Positions 34,694 through 43,712 of a stretch of DNA of 64,000 nucleotides are shown here, one piece after another (within the stretch, counting starts at the first letter, position 1; each line of letters starts with the position of its first letter). The DNA lies in contig NZ_SDDZ01000015.1 in NCBI RefSeq assembly GCF_004115975.1, positions 1-64,000 on the forward strand. Direction: 5' to 3'. The translations under genes were made by a program, and so were the position numbers. The stretch is from Gelidibacter gilvus (GTDB taxonomy: Bacteria > Bacteroidota > Bacteroidia > Flavobacteriales > Flavobacteriaceae). The notes beneath the pieces were generated by a model. It did not search any database. It was not told where the DNA came from and was given only the letters and a program-made list of their open reading frames with translations.

Positions 34694-36436
34694 TTAGTTG
34701 ATTTCATCCGTGATCTCACCACATCGCAACATACTTGCGCCAAAATACGGATTCAGGATTTCCTTCTCAGTACTCAGCCAAAACGCGCCAAGATCGTCTT
34801 TCACCATTGGACAATAATCCACATATACTTTTTGATTGATGCCAAAAGTTTTCACCGCATTTATTAAATGTGCAGAAAGATGGATAAAGTGATCTCTTTG
34901 TTCATTGATATCGGATGTTTTGGAAATTGCGAGCGCAGATTGCTGCAGTTCTTTATCCAACAACATCCAATGGCTATGTCCTGGCTCCTCTTTAACTAAC
35001 TTCATATCCACTTTTTGAAGACTTTTAAGTAAATCTCCAGCTGCCTTTTTTGGTGTTTCTGAATTGTCCTTGACCAAAGCTTTCTCGATGACCATATAAT
35101 CATCAAACACTGCTTTTAGCTGGTCTTGAAACTTAGATGGCACTTCCAACCTTTCAATGCCTGCAAGATGGTCTGTAGGATCCATCTCCGACTGTCCATC
35201 GGTGTTCATCATGCTTCTTTTACCTTGAAGCTGTGCGGCAGCGTCCACGGTAAACGTGCCATTAACCACGACTTCTTCGCCGTTGGATAAACCGTCAAGA
35301 ATGATGTACATGTCGCCGTTCTTTGGTCCTAAATCAACTTCGCGCATTTTAAAAACAGGCTCGTCTGGATTGGTTTTTACATAAACTAAAGATCTATTTC
35401 CTGTCCAAAGCACCGCAGTAGCAGGAATACTAATTAGCGATTGTTGGTCTGTGCTTTTAGCGACCTGAACCTTCGATGTCACGAACATTCCGGGTTTTAA
35501 AATCCCCTCTTTATTATTCAAGGTTGCTCTAACCGAAACCGTTCGGGATTGGGTGTTCAAACTTGGGTCAATAAAAGATATCGTGGCTTCAAATTCCTTG
35601 TTTGGATAGGCATTGGAGGTCACCGATATTTTTTGACCTTCCTTTAACTGTGAAATCTGATTTTCATAAGCGTCAAACATTGCCCATACTGTAGCTAAGT
35701 TACTAACTCTTACGATGGGCTGTCCTTGTGTGACATAATCGCCTTCTTCAGTCAGTTTTTCTGAAACCGTACCGGAAACCGTCGCATATATCGGGAAATT
35801 CTCTCTAACTTTTCCCGAGGTCTCAATTTGACTGATCTGCTCTTCGGACAGTTTCCACAGTTTCAGTTTGTTGCGCACAGCGTTGTACAATGCAGGTTGG
35901 GATGCTTTCATTGATGCTGCGGTCAATAGTTCCTGTTGTGCCGCCACAAGCGCTGGCGCGTAAATTGTAGCCAGCAATTGTCCTTTACGTACATTTTCAC
36001 CAGTAAAATTGACGTTCAATTTTTCAATTCGCCCTTCAAAATAACTGGCTTGCACTGCATTGGCCTCTTCATTGGGCATAATTTTTCCAGAAAGCACCAA
36101 GGCATTTTCTTCTGTTTCCGATGTATTGCCAACCACCATCGTCTGGACATTTGCCAAAGCCATAGCATTATTGGTCATTTTTATTTCGTTCAATGCGAGA
36201 CCTTCCCCACCTGCATCTGCAGGAATTAAATCCATCCCACAAAGTGGGCAATCTCCTGGTTCGGGTTGCATAATTTGTGGGTGCATGGAGCAGGTCCACA
36301 TTTGTGCAGCTGCTTCTGAATGCTCATGGGTGTCTGAATTTGTTGACTTGTTTCCAGAATCTCTACCAAACAGTAAAAATCCTACCAACAAACCCACAAT
36401 CAATGCAACAGCCGTGTAAATGATATTCTTTTTCAT
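34694..36436 (-). CDS. cusB: CusB-type periplasmic adaptor with heavy-metal-binding and DUF3347 domains
   Basis: The 580-residue RND membrane-fusion protein has one N-terminal anchor (about 5-23), then a heavy-metal-binding domain WTCSMHPQIMQPEPGDC with CPLCGMDL (about 46-72), a barrel-sandwich hybrid and hairpin (about 100-260), beta-barrel and membrane-proximal domains to about 410, and a C-terminal DUF3347 domain (about 430-575). The C-terminus (YCPMVKDDLGAFW, NPYFGASMLRCGE) closely matches the stand-alone DUF3347 protein at 40628-41206. It links CusA with the TolC protein and probably hands Cu(I) to the pump. Last gene of the copper run, 14 bp after DUF305. Confidence 0.92.
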   Translation of the reverse strand: MKKNIIYTAVALIVGLLVGFLLFGRDSGNKSTNSDTHEHSEAAAQMWTCSMHPQIMQPEPGDCPLCGMDLIPADAGGEGLALNEIKMTNNAMALANVQTMVVGNTSETEENALVLSGKIMPNEEANAVQASYFEGRIEKLNVNFTGENVRKGQLLATIYAPALVAAQQELLTAASMKASQPALYNAVRNKLKLWKLSEEQISQIETSGKVRENFPIYATVSGTVSEKLTEEGDYVTQGQPIVRVSNLATVWAMFDAYENQISQLKEGQKISVTSNAYPNKEFEATISFIDPSLNTQSRTVSVRATLNNKEGILKPGMFVTSKVQVAKSTDQQSLISIPATAVLWTGNRSLVYVKTNPDEPVFKMREVDLGPKNGDMYIILDGLSNGEEVVVNGTFTVDAAAQLQGKRSMMNTDGQSEMDPTDHLAGIERLEVPSKFQDQLKAVFDDYMVIEKALVKDNSETPKKAAGDLLKSLQKVDMKLVKEEPGHSHWMLLDKELQQSALAISKTSDINEQRDHFIHLSAHLINAVKTFGINQKVYVDYCPMVKDDLGAFWLSTEKEILNPYFGASMLRCGEITDEIN

Positions 36437-36450
36437 TTAATTTATCTTTT

Positions 36451-36933
36451 TTATTTAGTACTTTCCAAACGTTTAATAATGGCCTTCATTTCGGCTATTT
36501 CTTTTTCTTGTGCTTCAATAATATCATCGGCTAATTTTCTTACTTCAGGATCCTTGATATCTGCTCGTGAACTCGTCAAAATAGCGATGGAATGATGCGG
36601 AATCATAGCTTTCAACCACAGTAAATCACCAACAATAGGGCTTTGGGCTCTTACCAAGCCAAGTGCTCCAACAAATAGAATGAAGCTACCCAATAGAATA
36701 GCAATGTTCTTTTTCCTATTTTGATACATTTTGCGCATAAAAACCCACATAATGACCGCCATGGCTGAAATTCCCAAACAGGTCATATAAAACCGAGTCA
36801 GGCTAAAATACACATGGTCTATGGCATAGGTGTTTAAATACATGGTGATATACATTGCCACAAACGATGCAGCAAGCATCAAAATGAAGGTTGTATAGGT
36901 ATTGTTTTTGGAGTGTTCTTTATTTTTTTCCAT
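36451..36933 (-). CDS. DUF305 domain protein
   Basis: The 160-residue membrane protein has three N-terminal helices (about 14-35, 45-65, 73-95), then the DUF305 signature MIPHHSIAILTSSRA and the EAQEKEIAEMKAII helix. In this family the histidines are thought to bind metal. It lies 16 bp behind the copper ATPase and 14 bp before cusB, so a copper role is likely. Mechanism unknown. Confidence 0.85.
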   Translation of the reverse strand: MEKNKEHSKNNTYTTFILMLAASFVAMYITMYLNTYAIDHVYFSLTRFYMTCLGISAMAVIMWVFMRKMYQNRKKNIAILLGSFILFVGALGLVRAQSPIVGDLLWLKAMIPHHSIAILTSSRADIKDPEVRKLADDIIEAQEKEIAEMKAIIKRLESTK

Positions 36934-36949
36934 AATGATTTGTTTTTAG

Positions 36950-39900
36950 TTAAATCTTAGCCGCTCTTAATCTCAAGGCATTCCCTATAACAGATACCGA
37001 GCTAAAACTCATCGCCAAAGCAGCAATCATTGGCGATAATAAAATCCCGAATACCGGAAACAAAACACCTGCTGCAATCGGCACCCCTAAAGTGTTATAA
37101 ACAAGGGCAAAAAAGAGGTTTTGCTTGATATTTTTCATCACGGCATGACTTAGCTTTCGAGCTTTAACGATGCCGTGCAAATCGCCTTTCACCAAGGTGA
37201 TCATTGCGCTTTCAATCGCTACATCTGTACCTGTACCCATAGCAATACCCACGTCGCTTTTTGCCAATGCTGGCGCATCATTGATGCCGTCACCTGCCAT
37301 GGCAACTACCTTTCCAAGTTTTTGCAGTTTTTCTACTTCCTTGAGTTTGTCTTCTGGCAACATGCTTGCTTTAAAATCTGTTAAGTGAAGCTCTGTAGCC
37401 ACAGCTTGTGCGGTGTTATGATTATCTCCAGTCAGCATGATGACTTCAATACCTCTTTCTTGAAGTTCTTTAATGGCTTTTGCACTTGTCGGTTTAATTT
37501 TATCACCTATCACCACATAGCCTACAACCTTTTTGTCAACGGCTAAATAGGAAACGGTTTTACCTTGTTGCTGAAAGGATTTTGCCTCATTCTCCATTTC
37601 TGAATTGATCTTCGCATTGGCATATTCCATCATTTTAGGATTACCTAAAGCTACTTTTTGACTGTTAACAGTCGCTTCAACGCCCTTCCCAGTAACTGCG
37701 CTAAAGGCCTCTGATTTGAGAATTTCGGCTTTTTGTTCTTTACCATATTTTACTGTGGCGTCTGCCAACGGATGCTCACTGTTGCTATTTAGTGAAACAA
37801 TGTATTCCAATACCTTCTTGTCAGGGAATTCAGGATTAAATGAACCTACTTTTTCAACCGTTGGTTTGCCTTCGGTAATGGTTCCAGTTTTATCAATAAT
37901 TAAAACATCCACTTTATCCATTTTTTCAAGAGCTTCAGCATTCCTGATCAATACACCATTTTGAGCACCTTTTCCAACACCCACCATCACGGACATTGGT
38001 GTAGCCAATCCTAAAGCACATGGACAAGCGATAATCAACACCGCAATACCATTGACCAACGCATAAACATACGCTGGTTCCGGACCCCAAATGGCCCAAA
38101 CTGCAAAAGTAATTACGGATATGATCACTACTACCGGCACAAAATAGCCAGAAACTTTATCGGCTAAATTTTGGATTGGCGCACGACTTCTACTCGCATC
38201 ATTCACCATCTTAATGATTTGGGACAGTAAGGTATCACTGCCCACTTTTTCCGCCTTCATCAAAAACATTTGATTGCCGTTAATCGTGCCACTGCTGACT
38301 TTGTCGTCTTTAGTTTTAGACACAGGTATTGGTTCTCCAGTAATCATCGATTCATCGATACTGGTTTCACCTTCAGTAATGACCCCATCCACAGGAATTT
38401 TTTCTCCGGGTTTTACTTTGAGAATATCATTCAACGCAATTTTATCGATGCTGACAATTACCTCTTCACCATCTACCATTTTGACGGCTTTGTTGGGTGC
38501 CAATTTCAGTAACTCTTTTACCGCGGAATTGGTCTTGCTATGGGCACGTGCTTCTAAAAGTTGGCCTAAAAGTACCAGTGTTAGAATAACGGTTGCGGCT
38601 TCAAAATAGACGTGAACCGCACCAGAATCCGATCTGAACTGATCAGGAAAAACATTCGGAAAAAACAGCGCTACCAGACTGAATAACCAAGCAACTCCAG
38701 CACCAATACCTATAAGTGTGAACATATTGAGGTTCCATGTTTTGATGCTTCTATAAGCACGTTCAAAGAACATCCAAGTGGCATAAAACACTACGGGAAC
38801 GGAAAGTGCAAATTGAACCCAATTCCAACTTTGCTGGGCCATAATATCGTACAATGGATTCGTAGTGAGCATTTCGCTCATCGCAATGATGAAGATTGGC
38901 AACGTAAACGCCATGGCAATCCAAAACTTCTTCAATAATTTTTTATAGGTTTTTTCCTCGGATGAAAGATCGGGTTCCATCGGGACTAAATCCATTCCGC
39001 AGATTGGGCAGGAACCTGCTTCATCTTGTACAATTTCCGGATGCATCGGACAAGTCCACTGTTCTGAAGCTATAGCTGATAAATTTTGCTCTTCGACCAA
39101 ATCCATCCCACAAACCGGACAATCCCCTGGTTTATCGTAGGTTTTGTCGCCTTCACAATGCATTGGGCAATAAAAGACGCCCGTACCAACACCTTTTGGA
39201 AGTTTTTCTTTCTTCATTTCGGAGGGATCAGGCGCTTCGCCTACATTATATATACTATAAGTTCCACCATCATCTTTTAAAGCCTTTTGAAACGTTTCGA
39301 GCGGGATATGTTTTTCCATTTCAATAGTCGCCGCTTTTTTCTCTAAATTCACGGTGGCACTTGAGACGCCTTCTACATTCGAAAGTGTTTTTTCAACGTG
39401 ACTTCTGCAACCAGTGCAGGTCATTCCCTCTATGCTGTAAGTGTGTGTCATAATTCCTGCGCCCGCCTGACCAGCAGGCAGGAAGGCAGAAATCTCCTCA
39501 TTCCTATCTTTCAATTTTGAATCCTCTCCCAAATTATGAATACTATAAGTCCCTCCATCATCCTTTAAAACCTTTTGAAATTTTTCGAGCGGGATATGGT
39601 TTTCCATTTCGATGGTCGCTTCTTTTTTCTCCAAATTAACGGTGGCACTGGAGACGCCTTCTATATTGGAAAGTATTTTTTCAACGTGGCTTCTGCAACC
39701 AGTGCAGGTCATTCCCTCTATGCTGTAAGTGTGTGTCATAATTCCTGCGGAGGCAGGAATCTCCTCATCCATATCTTTCAATTTGAAATCCTCTCCCAAA
39801 TTATGAATACTATAAGTCCCTCCATCATCCTTTAAAACCTTTTGAAATTTTTCGAGCGGGATATGGTTTTCCATTTCGATGGTCGCTTCTTTTTTCTCCA

Positions 39901-40006
39901 AATTAACGGTGGCACTGGAGACGCCTTCTATATTGGAAAGTATTTTTTCAACGTGGCTTCTGCAACCATTGCAGGTCATTCCCTCTATGCTGTATATGTG
40001 TGTCAT
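36950..40006 (-). CDS. copA: Copper-exporting P1B-type ATPase with three tandem HMA domains
   Basis: I start at ATG 40006 (MTHIYSIEGMTC); an upstream in-frame ATG at 40087 would add 27 residues unlike the family. The 1018-residue protein has HMA1 (1-89), HMA2 (90-185) and HMA3 (186 on), each with MTCxGC. Two heavy-metal-binding zinc-ribbon-like segments (CPMH..CPVCGMDL, CPMH..CPICGMDL) follow, then a standard ATPase: the CPC site IIACPCALGLATP, the phosphorylated DKTGT, the HP motif in SEHPLADA and GDGINDAPAL. It pumps Cu(I) out of the cytoplasm. HMA1 and HMA2 are nearly identical in DNA. Typical CopA has one or two HMA domains. Confidence 0.94.
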   Translation of the reverse strand: MTHIYSIEGMTCNGCRSHVEKILSNIEGVSSATVNLEKKEATIEMENHIPLEKFQKVLKDDGGTYSIHNLGEDFKLKDMDEEIPASAGIMTHTYSIEGMTCTGCRSHVEKILSNIEGVSSATVNLEKKEATIEMENHIPLEKFQKVLKDDGGTYSIHNLGEDSKLKDRNEEISAFLPAGQAGAGIMTHTYSIEGMTCTGCRSHVEKTLSNVEGVSSATVNLEKKAATIEMEKHIPLETFQKALKDDGGTYSIYNVGEAPDPSEMKKEKLPKGVGTGVFYCPMHCEGDKTYDKPGDCPVCGMDLVEEQNLSAIASEQWTCPMHPEIVQDEAGSCPICGMDLVPMEPDLSSEEKTYKKLLKKFWIAMAFTLPIFIIAMSEMLTTNPLYDIMAQQSWNWVQFALSVPVVFYATWMFFERAYRSIKTWNLNMFTLIGIGAGVAWLFSLVALFFPNVFPDQFRSDSGAVHVYFEAATVILTLVLLGQLLEARAHSKTNSAVKELLKLAPNKAVKMVDGEEVIVSIDKIALNDILKVKPGEKIPVDGVITEGETSIDESMITGEPIPVSKTKDDKVSSGTINGNQMFLMKAEKVGSDTLLSQIIKMVNDASRSRAPIQNLADKVSGYFVPVVVIISVITFAVWAIWGPEPAYVYALVNGIAVLIIACPCALGLATPMSVMVGVGKGAQNGVLIRNAEALEKMDKVDVLIIDKTGTITEGKPTVEKVGSFNPEFPDKKVLEYIVSLNSNSEHPLADATVKYGKEQKAEILKSEAFSAVTGKGVEATVNSQKVALGNPKMMEYANAKINSEMENEAKSFQQQGKTVSYLAVDKKVVGYVVIGDKIKPTSAKAIKELQERGIEVIMLTGDNHNTAQAVATELHLTDFKASMLPEDKLKEVEKLQKLGKVVAMAGDGINDAPALAKSDVGIAMGTGTDVAIESAMITLVKGDLHGIVKARKLSHAVMKNIKQNLFFALVYNTLGVPIAAGVLFPVFGILLSPMIAALAMSFSSVSVIGNALRLRAAKI
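39452..40006 (-). repeat. Tandem duplication of the HMA-domain coding unit in copA
   Basis: The segments 39740-40006 and 39452-39739 are nearly identical at DNA level, and the third unit, beginning at 39451, is more diverged. The second unit is 21 bp longer because a palindrome coding LPAGQAG sits in its linker (39461-39481). So duplication came first and the palindrome later. Confidence 0.85.
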
Positions 40007-40106
40007 AATTTTAAATTTTAGATTCTTATAGTTCCTATAAATATGAAAAAACCTATGGATTAGAACATTACATTTTCGGATTATCATCCATCCATGTTCA
40101 ACTTAA

Positions 40107-40559
40107 TTATAAGCTATCCTGAACGCTCTTCATATATTCAATTATACTCTGCTTTTCAACGTCTGATAAAATGGCATCCCTATGAATTAATGTGTAAGTG
40201 AAAAGAGGCATCTCATCATCTCTAATTTGGCTCATGATAGATTTTAGTTTACTGTTTTTTCTACGATTTGAATACGCGTCCCATTCACTGAAATTTAATT
40301 CTTTTTTCCCTTCCATGATATGATCCTCTAAGAACCAAGCAATGGGTTGAATTCCATTATACCACGGATAAGCTGTATTGTTACTGTGACAATCATAACA
40401 GGACACCTGCAATAATTTACCAATAGTTTCTGGGGTATTGTTAACCACTAAAAAATCAGTTTTTGGTACAAGGTCGCTCTGGTTGCGTTTTGTAGGCATA
40501 AACTGAATGCCTATAAAGACTACCAATAAAACAAATAATATGACTTTCAGTATTCTCAT
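40107..40559 (-). CDS. Haem-binding domain protein (Haem_bd)
   Basis: The 150-residue protein has an N-terminal membrane anchor (about 1-20) and the Haem_bd signature: CYDCHSNNTAYPWYNGIQP (about 54-72) with a C-x-x-C-H c-type haem motif, then MPLFTYTLIHRDAILSD. It is a small periplasmic monohaem protein. Its place between the DUF3347 gene and copA suggests a redox role in copper detoxification, which is inference. Confidence 0.85.
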   Translation of the reverse strand: MRILKVILFVLLVVFIGIQFMPTKRNQSDLVPKTDFLVVNNTPETIGKLLQVSCYDCHSNNTAYPWYNGIQPIAWFLEDHIMEGKKELNFSEWDAYSNRRKNSKLKSIMSQIRDDEMPLFTYTLIHRDAILSDVEKQSIIEYMKSVQDSL

Positions 40560-40581
40560 TAAGTCCCTTGCCTTAAACCTA

Positions 40582-40615
40582 CAGGGACCCCCGCTAAAAA
40601 GCGGGGAATACCCTG
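40582..40615. repeat. GC-rich palindrome between DUF3347 and haem-binding genes
   Basis: CCCCGC-TAAAAA-GCGGGG (40589-40606) lies inside an outer pair CAGGG/CCCTG (40582-40586/40611-40615). It may attenuate or process the operon mRNA, or may be a dispersed palindromic repeat. Confidence 0.6.
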
Positions 40616-40627
40616 CATGTTTATTAC

Positions 40628-41206
40628 TTAATTAATTTCTTTTTGTACTTCTCCGCATTTCATCATTTTGCTGCCGAAGTAAGGATTTCTTATCTCCTTT
40701 TCCATACTCAACCAAGCACCACCTTCACCATACATTGGGCAAAATTGCTGGTAAAGCGTGTTTGCTGTCCCGGTAATTGCCACCATATCTGTTACATCCT
40801 GATTTAACATCTGAAAATGTTCACGTTGGTGGGCCATGTCACTTCTACCAATATGCTCTGCATGCTCTGTTGCTGATTCAATAATTTCTTTTAGCTCTTT
40901 TTGCTCTTCAGAAGTATAGCTATCTAATTTAATACTTTTTAATGTGCTTTCAAGTTTCTTTCCAGCATCTGCCGCAGCTTTTTCATCGGTTGCAACTAAA
41001 GCGTCTTTTAAAGACATATAATCAGCCAATACTTGTTGAGATTCAGGATTTTGTGCATCAGACGTAGAGGTACTTCCTTGCTCTTGGCTCACTTCAGAGT
41101 CCATTGTAGCACTTGATTCTTCCTTCTGACCGTCTTTACAAGACATTGCTGTAAGGCCTACAAAAGCCATTGCGATAATTGTTGTTGTTACTCGTAAATT
41201 CTTCAT
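40628..41206 (-). CDS. DUF3347 domain protein, periplasmic
   Basis: The 192-residue protein has a signal or lipoprotein-like N-terminus (AFVGLTAMSC). It has the DUF3347 helical domain (about 60-150) and the C-terminal motif QFCPMYGEGGAWLSMEKEIR with NPYFGSKMMKCGE. The same domain ends the CusB protein of this operon, so the two probably derive from one module. The Cys/Met motifs could bind Cu(I). Confidence 0.85.
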   Translation of the reverse strand: MKNLRVTTTIIAMAFVGLTAMSCKDGQKEESSATMDSEVSQEQGSTSTSDAQNPESQQVLADYMSLKDALVATDEKAAADAGKKLESTLKSIKLDSYTSEEQKELKEIIESATEHAEHIGRSDMAHQREHFQMLNQDVTDMVAITGTANTLYQQFCPMYGEGGAWLSMEKEIRNPYFGSKMMKCGEVQKEIN

Positions 41207-41259
41207 TTTTGATTTTGATTTAAATTAATACTTGATTTTAACTGATTTATAAAGGTTTG

Positions 41260-43662
41260 TTAGAATCTCACTGACAGTCCACCACCTGCACCAAAACGGT
41301 TGTCGTAGCTTGCCATCAATGAAAAGTCTCGTGATAAATAATATTCTATTCCTGCATTCCAGGTAACTTCGTCCGCATAATTATTTCCCATTGAAAGCTT
41401 ATCAACCCATCCAAAATCGGCTTGGTATTCATATCTTCCAAAAATGGCTGTTCTTGGAAAAATCAATACTTCACGGGTTAAGCTAATTTGTGGTCTCAAT
41501 TTGCTGTCGATACGGACATCAAGATTGAACAGATACGGTGTTAAAAATCGAATCCCTGCGATTGCTGTGGTCGAAATATCCTCCATACTGTCTGCCATTT
41601 CATTTTCAGCTTTCACCCCACCGAACACTCTGAGATAATCGTGTAGATAACGTTCATAGGTCACTTCGGCTTCTAAGTTTTGGTTCCAGCCGTATTCTGC
41701 AGAAATATTAAATTGGTTTCGAATATTGGATGCAACAAAATTAAATGACGCCATATGTGAAGCTGCTTCAAGTGTTGACCACGTATAAAACTCGTCTGCC
41801 TCCTTAATTAAATGCTTTACTGGATATTTTTCCATTCTTGGATCACGCGGTGTCTCATAGCTTACTACTCGTGCCATTCCGCTCATCATATGATATAATA
41901 TATGACAATGGAAAAACCAATCACCATGTTCATCGCCATCATTTCCGCTAAACTCTATTGTCACTTCTTGCATCGGTGCAACATTGACCGTATGTTTTAA
42001 AGGCGAATATTCTCCGTTTTTATTGATAACCCTAAAAAAATGACCATGCAAGTGCATGGGATGATGCATCATGGTAAGGTTGTTAAAAGTAATCCGGGTG
42101 ACTTCTTTTCCATTTATTTTTATATGATCTGTCTCGCTTAATGGAACACCGTTCATACTCCAGATGTAACGGTTCATATTTCCAGTGAGGTTCAAAAGGA
42201 TGTCCTTTACAGGAAGATCTTTATCGCAGGTAGTAGGTTCTGGAGATTTGAGATAATCATAATTGTATTCAGAAAACATGCCCATACCATCCATCCCTGC
42301 CTTGCCGGCAGGCAGGTTTGAATGATCCATTTTCATTACATCCATAGTTTCAGTAGAATCTTTTTTCATTACCATTTTTGAATGATCCATCTTTGAATAA
42401 TCCATGTCTATCACTTCCTTAGATTTAGTTGAGTCAATATTCAATTCAGTACTGCCATGGCTCATTTTTGAGTGATCCATTTTTTCATTCATATCAGAAT
42501 CTTTAGGCATATTCATATCATCCATTTGCATTCCGTATTCTTTCTTCATTTCATAACGCTCATCTTTTTTTGGACGAAATTTCAAGGCGTGTGCCCCCAT
42601 TTTCATATCCATATTTGCCATCTCCTGCATCATCTCAATCTTATCGGGTTTTGCTATAACTTCCGCAGGAAGAACTTCTCCTTTTCCAAAGTATGCCGTA
42701 GTTATGCCAGAACCATCCTGTGCCATTGCCCGTAACTCAATCTTCCCATGATGGGGAATAGTGATTATAAAATCATAAGTCTCAGCCGTAGCTATAAAGG
42801 TTTTACTCTGTAGCAAAGGAACAACGTCCATGCCATCTGCAGCCACCAACATAGGAGCTTCCCCACCAAATGTCATCCAAAATTGTGAAGAAGCGGAGCC
42901 ATTAATGACTCGTAATCGGACCTTCTCTCCGGGTTTGTAATCGGAGTATTCTACTGATTTCTCTCCATTGACCAAAAATGCAGGATAATAAACATCGGCA
43001 ATGTCTGCGCCTCCCATCCGTTGTCTCCAGAAATCGAGCTGTGAACCGAAGGCTCCTCGGGCAATAACCTTATTCAAAGGTGTTGCCGTTCCCTTCTTCA
43101 TTTGATACCACTCGTTCCCGCGTTTGAGATTTTGCATTATGCTGTGCGGATTCTCATTGGTCCAATCAGATAACATGACAATTAAATCATGATCATAGTC
43201 CAATATTTTTTCCTTTGGATGGATCAACAAAGAACCAAAAACGCCACTTTGCTCCTGAAGCATGGTGTGGGAGTGGTACCAATACGTACCCGACTGTCTG
43301 ATGGGAAATTCATATTTAAAAGTTGTACCAGCTTTAATTGGAGGCGTTGTCAAATAAGGTACGCCGTCAAAAAAATTGGGCAATAAAAGACCATGCCAGT
43401 GAATTGAGGTTTCAACGCTCATTTCGTTTTTTACATAAATCACCGCATATTCACCTTCCGTAAACTCCAAGGTTGGTCCCGGAATGGATCCATTTACGGT
43501 CATTCCCTTAACCTCTTTCCCAGTTTTATTGATCAATTCCTCTTTGATTACCAAAGTGTATTCACGAACCGGAAGATTATCAGGATTACCTTCCACTGTT
43601 TGTGCAGTTACTTGTCCACAGCCTATTAAAAGCAATATTGTAAAGAATCTTAGATGGTTCAT
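41260..43662 (-). CDS. Multicopper oxidase (CopA/PcoA-like) fused to an outer-membrane barrel
   Basis: The 800-residue protein has a signal peptide, then three cupredoxin domains with all four copper motifs: HWHG (88-91), YWYHSH (127-132), HHPMHLHGHFF (533-543) and HCHILYHMMSGM (585-596). Residues about 344-462 are a Met/His-rich insert with repeated MDHSKM-type motifs. From about 637 to 800 the sequence is a beta-barrel resembling CopB/PcoB, ending in an aromatic F. Typical enzymes end near 600. The fusion would hold a Cu(I) oxidase at the outer membrane. An in-frame palindrome codes LPAGKAG (450-456). Confidence 0.88.
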   Translation of the reverse strand: MNHLRFFTILLLIGCGQVTAQTVEGNPDNLPVREYTLVIKEELINKTGKEVKGMTVNGSIPGPTLEFTEGEYAVIYVKNEMSVETSIHWHGLLLPNFFDGVPYLTTPPIKAGTTFKYEFPIRQSGTYWYHSHTMLQEQSGVFGSLLIHPKEKILDYDHDLIVMLSDWTNENPHSIMQNLKRGNEWYQMKKGTATPLNKVIARGAFGSQLDFWRQRMGGADIADVYYPAFLVNGEKSVEYSDYKPGEKVRLRVINGSASSQFWMTFGGEAPMLVAADGMDVVPLLQSKTFIATAETYDFIITIPHHGKIELRAMAQDGSGITTAYFGKGEVLPAEVIAKPDKIEMMQEMANMDMKMGAHALKFRPKKDERYEMKKEYGMQMDDMNMPKDSDMNEKMDHSKMSHGSTELNIDSTKSKEVIDMDYSKMDHSKMVMKKDSTETMDVMKMDHSNLPAGKAGMDGMGMFSEYNYDYLKSPEPTTCDKDLPVKDILLNLTGNMNRYIWSMNGVPLSETDHIKINGKEVTRITFNNLTMMHHPMHLHGHFFRVINKNGEYSPLKHTVNVAPMQEVTIEFSGNDGDEHGDWFFHCHILYHMMSGMARVVSYETPRDPRMEKYPVKHLIKEADEFYTWSTLEAASHMASFNFVASNIRNQFNISAEYGWNQNLEAEVTYERYLHDYLRVFGGVKAENEMADSMEDISTTAIAGIRFLTPYLFNLDVRIDSKLRPQISLTREVLIFPRTAIFGRYEYQADFGWVDKLSMGNNYADEVTWNAGIEYYLSRDFSLMASYDNRFGAGGGLSVRF
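42295..42315 (-). repeat. Palindromic DNA insert coding LPAGKAG in the multicopper oxidase gene
   Basis: CCTGCCTTGCCGGCAGGCAGG is a near-perfect GC-rich palindrome in an AT-rich gene, 7 codons long and in frame in the flexible Met-rich region. It is related to the insert in copA (39461-39481) and to the intergenic palindrome at 50111-50133. Confidence 0.75.
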
Positions 43663-43712
43663 TGTTATTAGTTTTAAATTATTGGGTAACTGATTTCACT
43701 AATCATTAGTTA

